Origin: Reichenbachiella versicolor
GTDB taxonomy: Bacteria > Bacteroidota > Bacteroidia > Cytophagales > Cyclobacteriaceae
NCBI RefSeq assembly: GCF_003171675.1
Contig: NZ_QFZQ01000003.1
Location: forward strand, 124,001 to 188,000
DNA: 64,000 nucleotides
Reading direction: 5' to 3'
Below are positions 1 to 7,680 of the stretch, piece after piece. Each line of letters begins with the position of its first letter. Positions within the stretch are counted from its first letter, which is position 1. The position numbers were made by a program, and so were the translations under genes. The notes under the pieces were generated by a model. That model made no database searches. It saw only the letters and a list, made by a program, of their open reading frames with translations, and had not been told where the DNA came from.

Positions 1-1231
1 GTTGACTTCTCTTTTGAGTAATGTTGATCAAAGGCTCCATCTTGTTTATGGTTTTTATGTATGATCGATTTCCTAATACAAATAGCATAGGTGTTTTTTG
101 CTTTTTTAATGTCTCAATAAGTTTTAGAGTCTTATTGTATCGATCGTATGGGTTATGAATAATTGCAAGGTCAAAACCTTCTTTTGACTTTGGTTCTTTT
201 ACATGCGGTATCCAAGTTTCTAATTGAAAATTTTGGTTTTGCTCGATGACAGCAGCCAACGCTTTGATGTCTGGGTGTGGTGCCGGTGCTGCAATTACTA
301 TTTTAGGTTTCCCTTTTACGATTTCAATAAAAAGTCTCTGAAAATTGTTTTCTGTTATTTCTTCATTGCCTAATGGAGCAACTTCAATTGATAGTCCCAT
401 TAATCCAGCTTTAAGAGCTTCTATTTCAAATTCTACCCTTTGAAGAGCTGTTTCTTTTGTAAACTTAATGACTTTGCTTTTGATGGTTTTACCAGCTTTT
501 TTAATGTCAATTCTTGTGGTATTACCTTTGAAACCATAATTGGCTACTTCTGCGATTACGGGAAACTTATTGTCTTGATAAGCTACTTTATTATACAATA
601 CATTCTTTAGAACAATATCTGTAGGTTGGATAGTGTCACCAACTCCTATTACATTAATGGGGAGTTTATAGGGGAAGTAATCTGGAGATGCTCCTTTGTT
701 ATAAATGCCATCTGAAATCAGTATTAGGGAAGCGACATTCTTATCTTCATATTGTGCGTCTAGGTTTTGTAACCAATTATTAAGGTTTGTTTCTTGGTTC
801 TGAAATTGAACTTGATTCAGATTTGATTCTTTTCCAGAAAGCATTTCCAAGGATATGTCCATCCCTCTGGCATACATTTTTTGACGAATGGTCTCTATGG
901 ATGTTACAACACTGTTGAGCTGTTCTTGATCTCCGTTAGTCATAGACTGAGAGTCATCAATAGCGAAAACAAATAAGGGTCTTTCAATGTTATTTTGGAA
1001 TTGCTTCATCATTGGATTGAGCAACAACACCATAATAAAGAAAAGGAGTATGACTCTCAAGCCAAATAATGTCCAATTGAGCCATTTAGGCCAAGGATGT
1101 TTTTTCGAATACAGTAAATATGAAACTCCCACACTTATGAGCGTTATTAATGCAAGGTATGCAGGACTGTAATCGAAGTTAAATATTGGCAATATTGAAA
1201 GTTTTTGATTCCTAACTGGGTGAAATTTCAT
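1..1231 (-). CDS. Membrane VWA-domain protein (3' end beyond window)
   Basis: The reading frame is open from an ATG at 1231-1229 to the window edge, giving about 410 residues with no stop, so the C-terminus is missing. Two hydrophobic segments (about residues 22-41 and 52-72) are followed by a soluble part with a MIDAS-like motif (D-D-S-Q-S at 92-96, fitting DxSxS), a stretch reading SLILISDG, and Ig-like beta-rich sequence. This layout matches the Bacteroidota proteins with two membrane helices plus a von Willebrand A domain. Their function is not well defined, and the VWA domain suggests metal-dependent protein binding at the cell surface or periplasm. It lies 62 bp downstream of fabG on the same strand and may be co-transcribed. 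The gene family is inferred from motifs only. Confidence 0.8.
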   Translation of the reverse strand, partial: MKFHPVRNQKLSILPIFNFDYSPAYLALITLISVGVSYLLYSKKHPWPKWLNWTLFGLRVILLFFIMVLLLNPMMKQFQNNIERPLFVFAIDDSQSMTNGDQEQLNSVVTSIETIRQKMYARGMDISLEMLSGKESNLNQVQFQNQETNLNNWLQNLDAQYEDKNVASLILISDGIYNKGASPDYFPYKLPINVIGVGDTIQPTDIVLKNVLYNKVAYQDNKFPVIAEVANYGFKGNTTRIDIKKAGKTIKSKVIKFTKETALQRVEFEIEALKAGLMGLSIEVAPLGNEEITENNFQRLFIEIVKGKPKIVIAAPAPHPDIKALAAVIEQNQNFQLETWIPHVKEPKSKEGFDLAIIHNPYDRYNKTLKLIETLKKQKTPMLFVLGNRSYIKTINKMEPLINITQKRSQ

Positions 1232-1293
1232 GAAGCAATCTAAAAGACTCAATTGTTTCAGATTGCTTCATAAATCGTGATTAATCGAAAGAT

Positions 1294-2040
1294 TTAGGTC
1301 AACATTGCACCACAAACATTGATTACTTGACCAGAAATGTATGTTGATTGATCACTGCCTAAAAATACACAGCAATCTGCCACTTCTTCTGGTTTTCCAC
1401 CTCTTTTCATAGGGATAGAATCTCTCCATCCTTGAACGGTTTTTTCATCTAAAACTTCAGTCATTTCGGTTTCGATAAATCCTGGAGCCACAGCATTGCT
1501 CCTAATTCCTCGTGACCCTAGTTCAAGTGCTACTGATTTAGTAAAACCAATAATTCCAGCCTTAGAAGCTGAGTAATTTGCTTGCCCGGCATTTCCTCTC
1601 ACTCCAACTACAGAAGAAATGTTGATTATAGATCCAGCTTTTTGTTTCATTAATGTTCTAGTAGCTGCTTTTACAGTATTGAAACAAGATTTTAAGTTTA
1701 CATTAATTACCTTATCCCATTGTTCTTCTGACATTCTCATTAGAAGAGTATCCTGTGTGATACCAGCATTGTTAACTAATATGTTAAGGCTTCCAAATTC
1801 AGAAACTACACCATTGATTAATTCCTCAGCAGCTGAGAAATCAGAGGCGTCAGATCTGAAACCTTTAGCTTTTACACCGAATGCTTCCAACTCCTTAACA
1901 AGAGCCTCACCCTTTTCTACACTTGACAAGTAAGTAAATGCTACGTTAGCACCTTGTTCAGCATATTTTAATGCGATAGCTCTACCTATGCCTTTTGAAG
2001 CACCAGTAATCAACGCATTCTTTCCTTCTAATAATTTCAT
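1294..2040 (-). CDS. fabG: 3-oxoacyl-[acyl-carrier-protein] reductase FabG
   Basis: This is a classical short-chain dehydrogenase of 248 residues, the usual FabG length. It reduces beta-ketoacyl-ACP with NADPH in type II fatty-acid synthesis in the cytoplasm. The cofactor motif TGASKGIG is at about 12-19, NNAG at 90-93, and the catalytic set is N115, S143, Y156 and K160 within a region reading GNAGQANYSASKAG, which closely follows the E. coli FabG active site. The C-terminus has the family's SGQVINVCGA pattern. It is divergent from lpd with about 258 bp between them. The sister possibility is another SDR, but the active-site block is strongly FabG-like. Confidence 0.93.
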   Translation of the reverse strand: MKLLEGKNALITGASKGIGRAIALKYAEQGANVAFTYLSSVEKGEALVKELEAFGVKAKGFRSDASDFSAAEELINGVVSEFGSLNILVNNAGITQDTLLMRMSEEQWDKVINVNLKSCFNTVKAATRTLMKQKAGSIINISSVVGVRGNAGQANYSASKAGIIGFTKSVALELGSRGIRSNAVAPGFIETEMTEVLDEKTVQGWRDSIPMKRGGKPEEVADCCVFLGSDQSTYISGQVINVCGAMLT

Positions 2041-2211
2041 TTTTTGTTACTATTAATACAGTTAACTAAAACTCAGATTTTTAATATGCCTCCAAAATTA
2101 AGAGCTTTATTGAATCAGGGATTGATTTTAATAGATTTTTGAAATTTTGCATCAAGAGGTTGTTTACATTCAGCTTTAAGAGTCTTTTACTTTCGGCTCC
2201 ATGTAGTTAAG

Positions 2212-2242
2212 TTTTTTTCTGAAACCAAAGCGGTTAAATTTG
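2212..2242 (+). promoter_or_regulatory. Predicted promoter of lpd
   Basis: A TAAATTTG at 2235-2242 matches the Bacteroidota -7 element TAnnTTTG exactly. A T-run at 2212-2217 sits at the distance expected for the -33 TTTG element. The lpd start codon is 57 bp downstream. Confidence 0.5.
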
Positions 2243-2298
2243 CGTCCCTAATCCGATCTCACGATGTTCGGTAACGATCAAATTGAAAGTAATTTAAT

Positions 2299-3693
2299 AT
2301 GGCAAGTAAATACGATATCATAGTAGTAGGTAGCGGTCCTGGAGGATATGTGGCAGCTATCAGAGCTTCTCAACTTGGGAAGAAAGTAGCAGTAGTAGAA
2401 AAGGCTGAGCTAGGCGGGATCTGCTTGAATTGGGGATGTATCCCTACTAAAGCGCTGTTGAAAAGTGCTCAGGTTTTTGATTACATTTCGCATGCAGAGG
2501 ATTATGGTATTAAAGTAGGAGCGCCTGAGGCTGATTTCGATGGAATGGTCAAAAGATCTAGAGGCGTAGCTGATACTATGTCTAAAGGAGTTACTTTCTT
2601 ATTGAAAAAGAATAAAGTGGACGTTCTCACTGGCTTTGGTAGATTGGATAAATATAAGTCTGTAGTTGTGACCGGTGAGGACGGTAAAGAAGAGACTTAT
2701 CAGGCAGATCACGTGATATTGGCAACAGGTGCTAGATCTAGAGAGCTTCCAGCTCTTCCAATTGATGGTAAGAAAATCATAGGTTACAGAGAAGCAATGA
2801 CGCTACCAAAGCAACCAAAAAAATTAGTAGTTGTTGGTTCAGGAGCTATTGGTATTGAATTTGCTAATTTCTACAATTCTATAGGTACTGAGGTGACTGT
2901 AGTAGAGTTTATGCCAAATATAGTTCCAGTAGAAGATGAAGATATATCTAAAGCACTGAAGAGATCTTTTGAAAAGTCTGGAGTAAAAATCATGACTAAG
3001 TCTGAAGTGACTAATGTGGACACAAGTGGCGACGGTTGTGTAGTAACAGTAAAAACAGCTAAAGGTGAAGAAACTATCGAATGTGATGTTGTTTTGGCAG
3101 CAGTTGGAATTTCTCCAAACTTAGAAGGTATTGGTCTGGAAGAAACTGGAGTAATGACAGATAAAGGTAAGGTAGTTGTAGATGATTACTACAAGACTAA
3201 TATACCAGGTATTTACGCAATTGGTGATATTGTTCATGGACCAGCTTTAGCTCACGTTTCTTCTGCAGAAGCTATCATCTGTGTAGAGAAGATTGCTGGG
3301 ATGAGTCCAGAACCATTGGATTACGGAAATATTCCAGGTTGTACATATTGTTCTCCTGAGGTAGCTTCAGTTGGTATGACTGAGAAGGCTGCTAAAGAGG
3401 CTGGATATGACATTAGAGTAGGTAAATTTCCTTTCTCTGCTAGTGGTAAAGCACAAGCTGGTGGAAGTGCAGAAGGGTTTGTAAAGGTTATTTTCGATAA
3501 GAAGTACGATGAGTGGTTAGGTTGTCACTTAATTGGTGCTAATGTCACAGAGATGATAGCTGAAGCAGTTACTGCTAGAAAACTAGAAACTACAGGTCAC
3601 GAAATTCTTAAAGCAATTCATCCACACCCTACGATGTCGGAGGCGATTAAGGATGCCGTAGAGGATGCATACGATGAAGCTATCCATTTATAA
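2299..3693 (+). CDS. lpd: Dihydrolipoyl dehydrogenase (E3)
   Basis: A 464-residue flavoprotein disulfide reductase, the normal length for E3 of the pyruvate and 2-oxoglutarate dehydrogenase complexes. It reoxidises dihydrolipoamide using FAD and NAD+. The FAD motif GSGPGG is at 11-16, the redox-active pair C42/C47 lies in GGICLNWGCIPTKA, a second dinucleotide motif GSGAIGIEF lies near 185, and the C-terminal HPHPTMSE gives the catalytic His443/Glu448 dyad. All key residues are present. It stands alone without E1/E2 neighbours and ends in a strong terminator, so it is monocistronic and may serve several complexes. Confidence 0.97.
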   Translation: MASKYDIIVVGSGPGGYVAAIRASQLGKKVAVVEKAELGGICLNWGCIPTKALLKSAQVFDYISHAEDYGIKVGAPEADFDGMVKRSRGVADTMSKGVTFLLKKNKVDVLTGFGRLDKYKSVVVTGEDGKEETYQADHVILATGARSRELPALPIDGKKIIGYREAMTLPKQPKKLVVVGSGAIGIEFANFYNSIGTEVTVVEFMPNIVPVEDEDISKALKRSFEKSGVKIMTKSEVTNVDTSGDGCVVTVKTAKGEETIECDVVLAAVGISPNLEGIGLEETGVMTDKGKVVVDDYYKTNIPGIYAIGDIVHGPALAHVSSAEAIICVEKIAGMSPEPLDYGNIPGCTYCSPEVASVGMTEKAAKEAGYDIRVGKFPFSASGKAQAGGSAEGFVKVIFDKKYDEWLGCHLIGANVTEMIAEAVTARKLETTGHEILKAIHPHPTMSEAIKDAVEDAYDEAIHL

Positions 3694-3716
3694 AATTTAG
3701 CAAGAAGTTCTTTAGA

Positions 3717-3755
3717 AAGCCTCGATTTGGTATTTGTCCAATTCGAGGCTTTTTT
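3717..3755 (+). terminator. Rho-independent terminator after lpd
   Basis: The arm AAGCCTCGATTTGG (3717-3730) pairs with CCAATTCGAGGCTT (3739-3752) with one mismatch around a short loop, and T residues follow to 3755. It lies 23 bp after the lpd stop. Confidence 0.85.
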
Positions 3756-3863
3756 GATTAAGAAGTAATTGAAAGTGTATGTTTGAATTAGCTTCGACTC
3801 ATTTTTATACTTACTAAAAGTTAAAACGTCTTTTTTACGGTTAAAAGAAAAATCTAATGTCAG

Positions 3864-3911
3864 TTCACCTAAATTTTTGTGAATTTCACCCAACTTATTC
3901 CTCACTCCACC
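3864..3911 (+). promoter_or_regulatory. Three direct repeats with 21-bp period (copy 1 control region)
   Basis: TTCACC occurs at 3864 and 3885, and TCCACC at 3906, so the period is exactly 21 bp. The same array with identical spacing precedes the paralogous gene (4759, 4780, 4801). Two-turn direct repeats just upstream of a -33 region are typical of LytTR-type activator sites, but the binding protein is inferred. An AAACGTC box at 3824 is also conserved, exactly 40 bp upstream of the first repeat in both copies. Confidence 0.6.
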
Positions 3912-3943
3912 GACATGAACTTTAACAGGCTGTAAGGCTGCTC

Positions 3944-3951
3944 TATGTTTG
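3944..3951 (+). promoter_or_regulatory. -7 element of the first small secreted protein
   Basis: TATGTTTG matches TAnnTTTG exactly and starts 48 bp before the ATG. In the duplicated copy the related TAAAATTG at 4839 also starts 48 bp before its ATG. Confidence 0.5.
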
Positions 3952-3991
3952 CATTGTAATCATTAATAAACAACAACAAACACAACGTAAC

Positions 3992-4330
3992 ATGAAAGCA
4001 TTCAAAAGCACTTTAATAGCAGTATTAGTTCTCGTATCTACATCAGTATTTGCAAAGACTGGTAAATTAGATGAGACAAAAACTACAGCATTAGATGTAG
4101 TTATTGAGCAACAGAAGAGCGGTAAAGTCTTGGTTGGGTTCGAAAATTTCAGTTCGGACGTTGTGAAAATTAAAATCTTTAATGAGGCTGGATCAGCAGT
4201 GTATTCTGAAAGATTAAAGAAAGCTGATTTAGTTCTTAAAAGATTTGATGTGTCTTCTCTTCCTTCAGGGGAGTATTCTTACGAAGTTTCAATTTCTGAT
4301 TATTCTGTAGAAAAGACATTTAATAATTAA
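3992..4330 (+). CDS. Small secreted protein with sorting-domain-like fold, copy 1
   Basis: A 112-residue exported protein of unrecognised function. Residues 1-21 form a signal peptide ending in VFA, and the mature part begins KTGKLDET. The C-terminal half shows the pattern IFNEAGSAVYSE ... FDVSSLPSGEYSYEVS ... KTF, which resembles the Por-type C-terminal sorting domain of type IX secretion substrates (SSLPSG.Y is the hallmark). Here it makes up nearly the whole mature protein instead of a tail. The gene at 4887 is a close paralogue of equal length. Control sequences and a post-stop segment are duplicated too. It could be a small periplasmic or surface beta-sandwich protein, and the role is not known. 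Confidence 0.85.
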   Translation: MKAFKSTLIAVLVLVSTSVFAKTGKLDETKTTALDVVIEQQKSGKVLVGFENFSSDVVKIKIFNEAGSAVYSERLKKADLVLKRFDVSSLPSGEYSYEVSISDYSVEKTFNN

Positions 4331-4360
4331 AGAATTTAGTCTTATCATCATCATACTACT

Positions 4361-4395
4361 GAGCAGCTCGGCGCAAGTCGGGCTGTTCGTTTTTG
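4361..4395 (+). terminator. Terminator after small protein copy 1
   Basis: GAGCAGCTCG (4361-4370) pairs with CGGGCTGTTC (4379-4388), with two G-U pairs on the + strand RNA, an 8-nt loop and a following GTTTTT. Confidence 0.8.
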
Positions 4396-4718
4396 TATAG
4401 ATGCATACTGAACTTAATCCCTAAGTGATAGCCCTTTGGGTTAAGATGCTTTATTTCATTTAGATCTTCTTTACCCTAATATACCTAGATCTATTTGAGG
4501 TAAACTGACATCTATATGTGCTCATTTTATTTCTGAATAGAATATGGTAAGAAGTGAAAATAGAAAAGGCGATAGATTCTTTCATATCTCTATCCTTAAA
4601 CACTATCGATATACTATGGGATTTGTAAGTGTTTGTATAGGAAAGTATTGAGTCAATATTAAATGTTGATTCTGTAGAAATTGACATCCAGCCTCTTTCT
4701 TTATGTCTTTTTGCAGTA

Positions 4719-4737
4719 AAACGTCAAATTGACGTTT
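4719..4737. promoter_or_regulatory. 19-bp perfect palindrome upstream of copy 2
   Basis: AAACGTCAA-A-TTGACGTTT is a perfect inverted repeat. At the aligned place upstream of copy 1 (3824-3842) only the left half AAACGTC is kept, so the full palindrome is specific to copy 2. It is a candidate operator. Confidence 0.45.
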
Positions 4738-4758
4738 AATGAAATATTCATCCTTCAG

Positions 4759-4806
4759 TTCACCTAATTATTTATACAATTCACCCGGCATATTCTACAT
4801 TCCACC
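4759..4806 (+). promoter_or_regulatory. Three direct repeats with 21-bp period (copy 2 control region)
   Basis: TTCACC at 4759 and 4780 and TCCACC at 4801 repeat with the same 21-bp steps as upstream of copy 1, while the spacers have diverged. This points to selection on the repeats. Confidence 0.6.
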
Positions 4807-4886
4807 GCGAATAGATTTACTAGCCTGCATAACTGCCGTAAAATTGTACTGTAATCAATTAACAACGATACAAACAACAGCATAAG

Positions 4887-5225
4887 ATGAAAACAATTAA
4901 AAGCACTTTAATCGCAATTCTAACACTAGTTTCAGTTTCGGCTTTCGCTAAGACAGGAAAGTTAGATGAGACAAAAACTGCCGCATTGGATGTAGTAATA
5001 GAGCAGCAGAAAAGTGGTAAAGTATTAGTTGGATTCGAGAACATGAGTACCAATGTTGTTAAAATCAAAATTTATGATACTAACGGTTCAGCGGTTTATT
5101 CTAAGAGAATCAAGGATGCGAACCTTATGTTGAAAAGATTTGATTTGTCTGCTCTCCCAGCTGGGGAATATTCTTACGAAGTATCTTCTGCGGGTTATTC
5201 AGTAGAGAAGACAATAGTTAACTAA
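4887..5225 (+). CDS. Small secreted protein with sorting-domain-like fold, copy 2
   Basis: A 112-residue paralogue of the gene at 3992, with signal peptide (cleavage near AFA-KTGKLDET) and the same SALPAGEYSYEVS C-terminal pattern. The central segment TAALDVVIEQQKSGKVLVGF is almost identical between the copies, whereas the signal peptide and last third differ more. The duplication unit is about 895 bp and includes the control region and a segment after the stop. Function is unknown. Close sequence similarity to type IX sorting tails is seen, but no separate cargo domain exists. Confidence 0.85.
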   Translation: MKTIKSTLIAILTLVSVSAFAKTGKLDETKTAALDVVIEQQKSGKVLVGFENMSTNVVKIKIYDTNGSAVYSKRIKDANLMLKRFDLSALPAGEYSYEVSSAGYSVEKTIVN

Positions 5226-5254
5226 AGAATTTAGTCTTATCATCATCATATGTT

Positions 5255-5287
5255 ACGGGTTCGATTTTGATCGAACCCGTTTTTTTT
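5255..5287 (+). terminator. Terminator after small protein copy 2
   Basis: ACGGGTTCGA (5255-5264) pairs perfectly with TCGAACCCGT (5271-5280), with a 6-nt loop and eight T residues. Confidence 0.92.
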
Positions 5288-5342
5288 GCTCTAATCAATA
5301 TCCATAAACTCTCATTCTGTTTTCGAAGTAAACCGTGTTATA

Positions 5343-5371
5343 TATATTTGCACATGTAAGTGATTACTTAC
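5343..5371 (+). promoter_or_regulatory. tetR promoter and operator
   Basis: TATATTTG at 5343-5350 is an exact TAnnTTTG -7 element. Directly after it, GTAAGT-GATT-ACTTAC (5356-5371) is a perfect 6-bp inverted repeat with a 4-bp spacer, ending 1 bp before the regulator's ATG. The same half sites and spacing recur at 5917-5932, so this is very likely the TetR protein's own operator and gives autorepression. Confidence 0.75.
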
Positions 5372-5372
5372 T

Positions 5373-5900
5373 ATGACTGAGAAGCAAGAAAATATATTAA
5401 GCGCAGCATTAGAATTATTCGCAGAGGAAGGGTTCAAAGCTACTTCCACTAGTAGGGTAGCTAAGAAAGCTAACGTTTCTGAAGGGTTAATTTTTAGACA
5501 CTTTAAAAACAAGGAAGGACTTTTAGAAGCAATCATTCAAAAAGGAGAGGAGAAAGCCAAGCTGATGTTCGCTGATATTGTTCTTGAAACAGAACCTAAA
5601 GAAGTACTCAGGAAAACTTTCCAAATTAAGGATGCAATGGCAGGAGATGAAAAGGAAGGTGCCTTTTGGAAACTCCAGTATAAACTAAAATGGGAGTTGG
5701 AAAGGTACGGAGAAAATAAGATGGAATCTTTAAAGGTCGCTTTACGGAATGCCTTTAATAAGTTAGGATACGAAGAACCAGAAGAAGAAGCGGTTAACTT
5801 GATGGTTCTAATAGATGGTCTAGCTACCAGGTTCTATTTACAAGAAGGCTTCAACATAGATTCACAGATTGAATTTTTGTATAGAAAATACAACATATAA
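5373..5900 (+). CDS. TetR-family transcriptional repressor
   Basis: A 175-residue regulator. The N-terminal helix-turn-helix (about residues 22-45) includes TSRVAKKANVSEGLIFRHF and the family signature RHFKNKEGLLEAI. The remaining helical part is the ligand-binding and dimerisation domain, which is not conserved enough to name the ligand. It is followed by an SDR gene whose leader carries the same GTAAGT-N4-ACTTAC operator as its own, so it probably represses both itself and the SDR gene. The following oxidoreductase and esterase may belong to the same regulon, and the inducer may be a lipid or aldehyde-type compound. That last point is inference. Confidence 0.9.
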   Translation: MTEKQENILSAALELFAEEGFKATSTSRVAKKANVSEGLIFRHFKNKEGLLEAIIQKGEEKAKLMFADIVLETEPKEVLRKTFQIKDAMAGDEKEGAFWKLQYKLKWELERYGENKMESLKVALRNAFNKLGYEEPEEEAVNLMVLIDGLATRFYLQEGFNIDSQIEFLYRKYNI

Positions 5901-5916
5901 ATTTTGTGTCACACAT

Positions 5917-5932
5917 GTAAGTAAGTACTTAC
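5917..5932 (+). promoter_or_regulatory. Second TetR operator, upstream of the SDR gene
   Basis: GTAAGT-AAGT-ACTTAC is a perfect inverted repeat with a 4-bp spacer, preceded by CACAT exactly as at the tetR operator. It ends 16 bp before the SDR start codon. Confidence 0.75.
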
Positions 5933-5948
5933 ATATAATTAAATAAAC

Positions 5949-6728
5949 ATGAAAAATACAGCGTTAATTACAGGAGCGTCAACAGGGTTAGGTAGAGAGT
6001 TTGCTAAACTTCATGCTCAGCAAAAAGGGGATTTAATAGTAGTTGCAAGAAGCATTGATAAACTTCAATCCTTGAAAGTAGAATTAGAAAATCAATACGA
6101 TGTAGAGGTAAGGGTTATAGCTAAAGATTTGTCTCAGATCAACTCTGCAAATGAAGTATACAATCAGGTCAGAGAATGGGGAGTTTATATAGATTATTTG
6201 ATTAATAATGCTGGTTTTGGAGGAGTGGGTAAATTTCATGAACGACCATGGGAACAAGACCTGTCTATGATTAATTTAAATATTACAACTTTGACTGCAC
6301 TGACTAGGTTGTTTTTACCCGACATGGTAAAAAGAAATCAAGGTCGAATTCTTAATGTTTCTTCTACTGCAAGTTTATTACCTGGCCCTTTGCAAGCGGT
6401 ATATTTCGCAACTAAAGCCTACGTTACATCTTTTAGTAATGCTCTAGCTGAGGAATTAAGTGATACGAAAGTTACTGTGACAGCTTTGTTACCAGGTGCT
6501 ACTGAAACAGAATTTGGAGCTACTTCTGGAATGGATAAAACGAGTCTATTTGATAAATTGGCTACCGCCTCTTCTGTGGCTAAAGATGGATATAATGGTA
6601 TGCTTACTGGTAAACTGGATGTAATTTCTGGAGTTAGATTTTCTCAAAAGTTACTAATGAGTACCATTCCATTTACTCCTAAAAAAATGGTTTTAAAGCA
6701 GATGAGGAAAATGCAGGAGATAAAATAA
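5949..6728 (+). CDS. Short-chain dehydrogenase (YqjQ/DltE-like)
   Basis: A 259-residue SDR with TGASTGLG at about 8-15, NNAG, a catalytic Ser in NVSSTAS, and a YxxxK pair in AVYFATKAYV. The sequence around LLPGATETEF is typical of the subgroup of ketoreductases acting on lipid-like or aldehyde substrates. The substrate cannot be read from the sequence. It is controlled by a TetR operator 16 bp upstream and lies 48 bp after tetR. Confidence 0.88.
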   Translation: MKNTALITGASTGLGREFAKLHAQQKGDLIVVARSIDKLQSLKVELENQYDVEVRVIAKDLSQINSANEVYNQVREWGVYIDYLINNAGFGGVGKFHERPWEQDLSMINLNITTLTALTRLFLPDMVKRNQGRILNVSSTASLLPGPLQAVYFATKAYVTSFSNALAEELSDTKVTVTALLPGATETEFGATSGMDKTSLFDKLATASSVAKDGYNGMLTGKLDVISGVRFSQKLLMSTIPFTPKKMVLKQMRKMQEIK

Positions 6729-6933
6729 AATACAGTTTTTTAATCGTTTTGCAATAAGGGTTTAAACACGAGTATATAAGTATACTACTCATTGAAAACT
6801 TTTTACTCTAAAGTTTCGGGATTTTTGACGAGTAAATATTATAGCTCTATTCTTAATTGTGTGAAATTAATCTCAATATGATATTGCCATGAGGTTAATG
6901 TAAAATGACGATCTTAGTAGAAACTTAATCGCT

Positions 6934-7611
6934 ATGGGAAAGAAAGTATTAATAACAGGAGCTACAGGTATGGTCGGTAAGGCTGTGATGCTGGAGTGCC
7001 TTGAACATGATGGTATTGACGAAGTATTGGTACTGAGTCGTTCACTAGTAGGTGAAAGTGATCCGAAGCTGAAAGAGCTTCTTATAAGTAATTTTAAAGA
7101 TTATTCTGGATATAAAGGCTTACTGAAAGAGTACGATGCCGCTTATCTATGTATGGGAGTAAGCGTCGCAGGAAAGTCTGAAGAAAAGTATACCGAGATT
7201 ACTTATGAGTATACCATGGCTTTAGCAAATATACTATATGAATTAAATCCGGATATGGTGATCACCTATGTGTCTGGAGAAGGCACTGATTCGTCAGAAC
7301 AAGGTAAGGTAATGTGGGCTAGAGTGAAGGGTAAAACTGAAAATAACCTTATGAGGAAAGGGTTTAAGGGTGCATATATGTTTAGACCTGGTATTATTAT
7401 TCCGTTAAAAGGAATTAAATCAAAAACCAAGCTTTATCAATTCTTTTATGACTATTTCATGTGGGCTATCAAGCTGTATAGGAAGATCAAACCAGAAGCT
7501 GTTATTACTACTACTCAGCTTGGTCAAGCTATGATCAACGTTACCTTTCAAGGGTATGATCAGGATATTTTACAGCCTAAAGATATTATTGATGTTTCTA
7601 GGGTTAAATAA
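6934..7611 (+). CDS. NAD(P)-binding oxidoreductase, HTATIP2/NmrA-like
   Basis: A 225-residue atypical SDR. The nucleotide motif GATGMVG is at about 9-15, and YVSGEGTDSS followed by MWARVKGKTE supplies the region where the Ser/Lys of HTATIP2-like proteins sits. The last third (YQFFYDYFMWAIKLYRK) is amphipathic and typical of the family. The substrate is unknown. It is 205 bp after the TetR-controlled SDR and 69 bp before the esterase, all on the same strand, which suggests a shared physiological role without proving an operon. Confidence 0.8.
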   Translation: MGKKVLITGATGMVGKAVMLECLEHDGIDEVLVLSRSLVGESDPKLKELLISNFKDYSGYKGLLKEYDAAYLCMGVSVAGKSEEKYTEITYEYTMALANILYELNPDMVITYVSGEGTDSSEQGKVMWARVKGKTENNLMRKGFKGAYMFRPGIIIPLKGIKSKTKLYQFFYDYFMWAIKLYRKIKPEAVITTTQLGQAMINVTFQGYDQDILQPKDIIDVSRVK

Positions 7612-7680
7612 AGATAAAAGCAGAAACAAGTGAGAAAGTATCAGCGTTTTCATGTTTAATAACAACAGCTGAAATTAGAA

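Larger units (their letters stand above)
4331..4886. other. 556-bp intergenic region between the paralogues
   Basis: It holds a segment right after the stop (AGAATTTAGTCTTATCATCA) that also follows copy 2, then the copy 1 terminator, about 300 bp without a recognisable gene, a 19-bp palindrome (4719-4737) and the copy 2 control region. A 75-codon minus-strand frame here has no recognisable features and is not called. Confidence 0.6.

Noticed and set aside
987-1172. 61-codon frame on the + strand
   Set aside because: It lies antisense within the VWA-domain gene, whose motifs and membrane helices are clear on the other strand.
4460-4687. 75-codon minus-strand frame between the duplicated genes
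   Set aside because: Low-complexity Ser/Ile-rich composition, no family motif, no promoter and no counterpart near the other copy.
5255-5280. GGTTCGA sequence resembling a tRNA T-arm
   Set aside because: It is the stem of a terminator with a T-run, and no acceptor or anticodon arms surround it.
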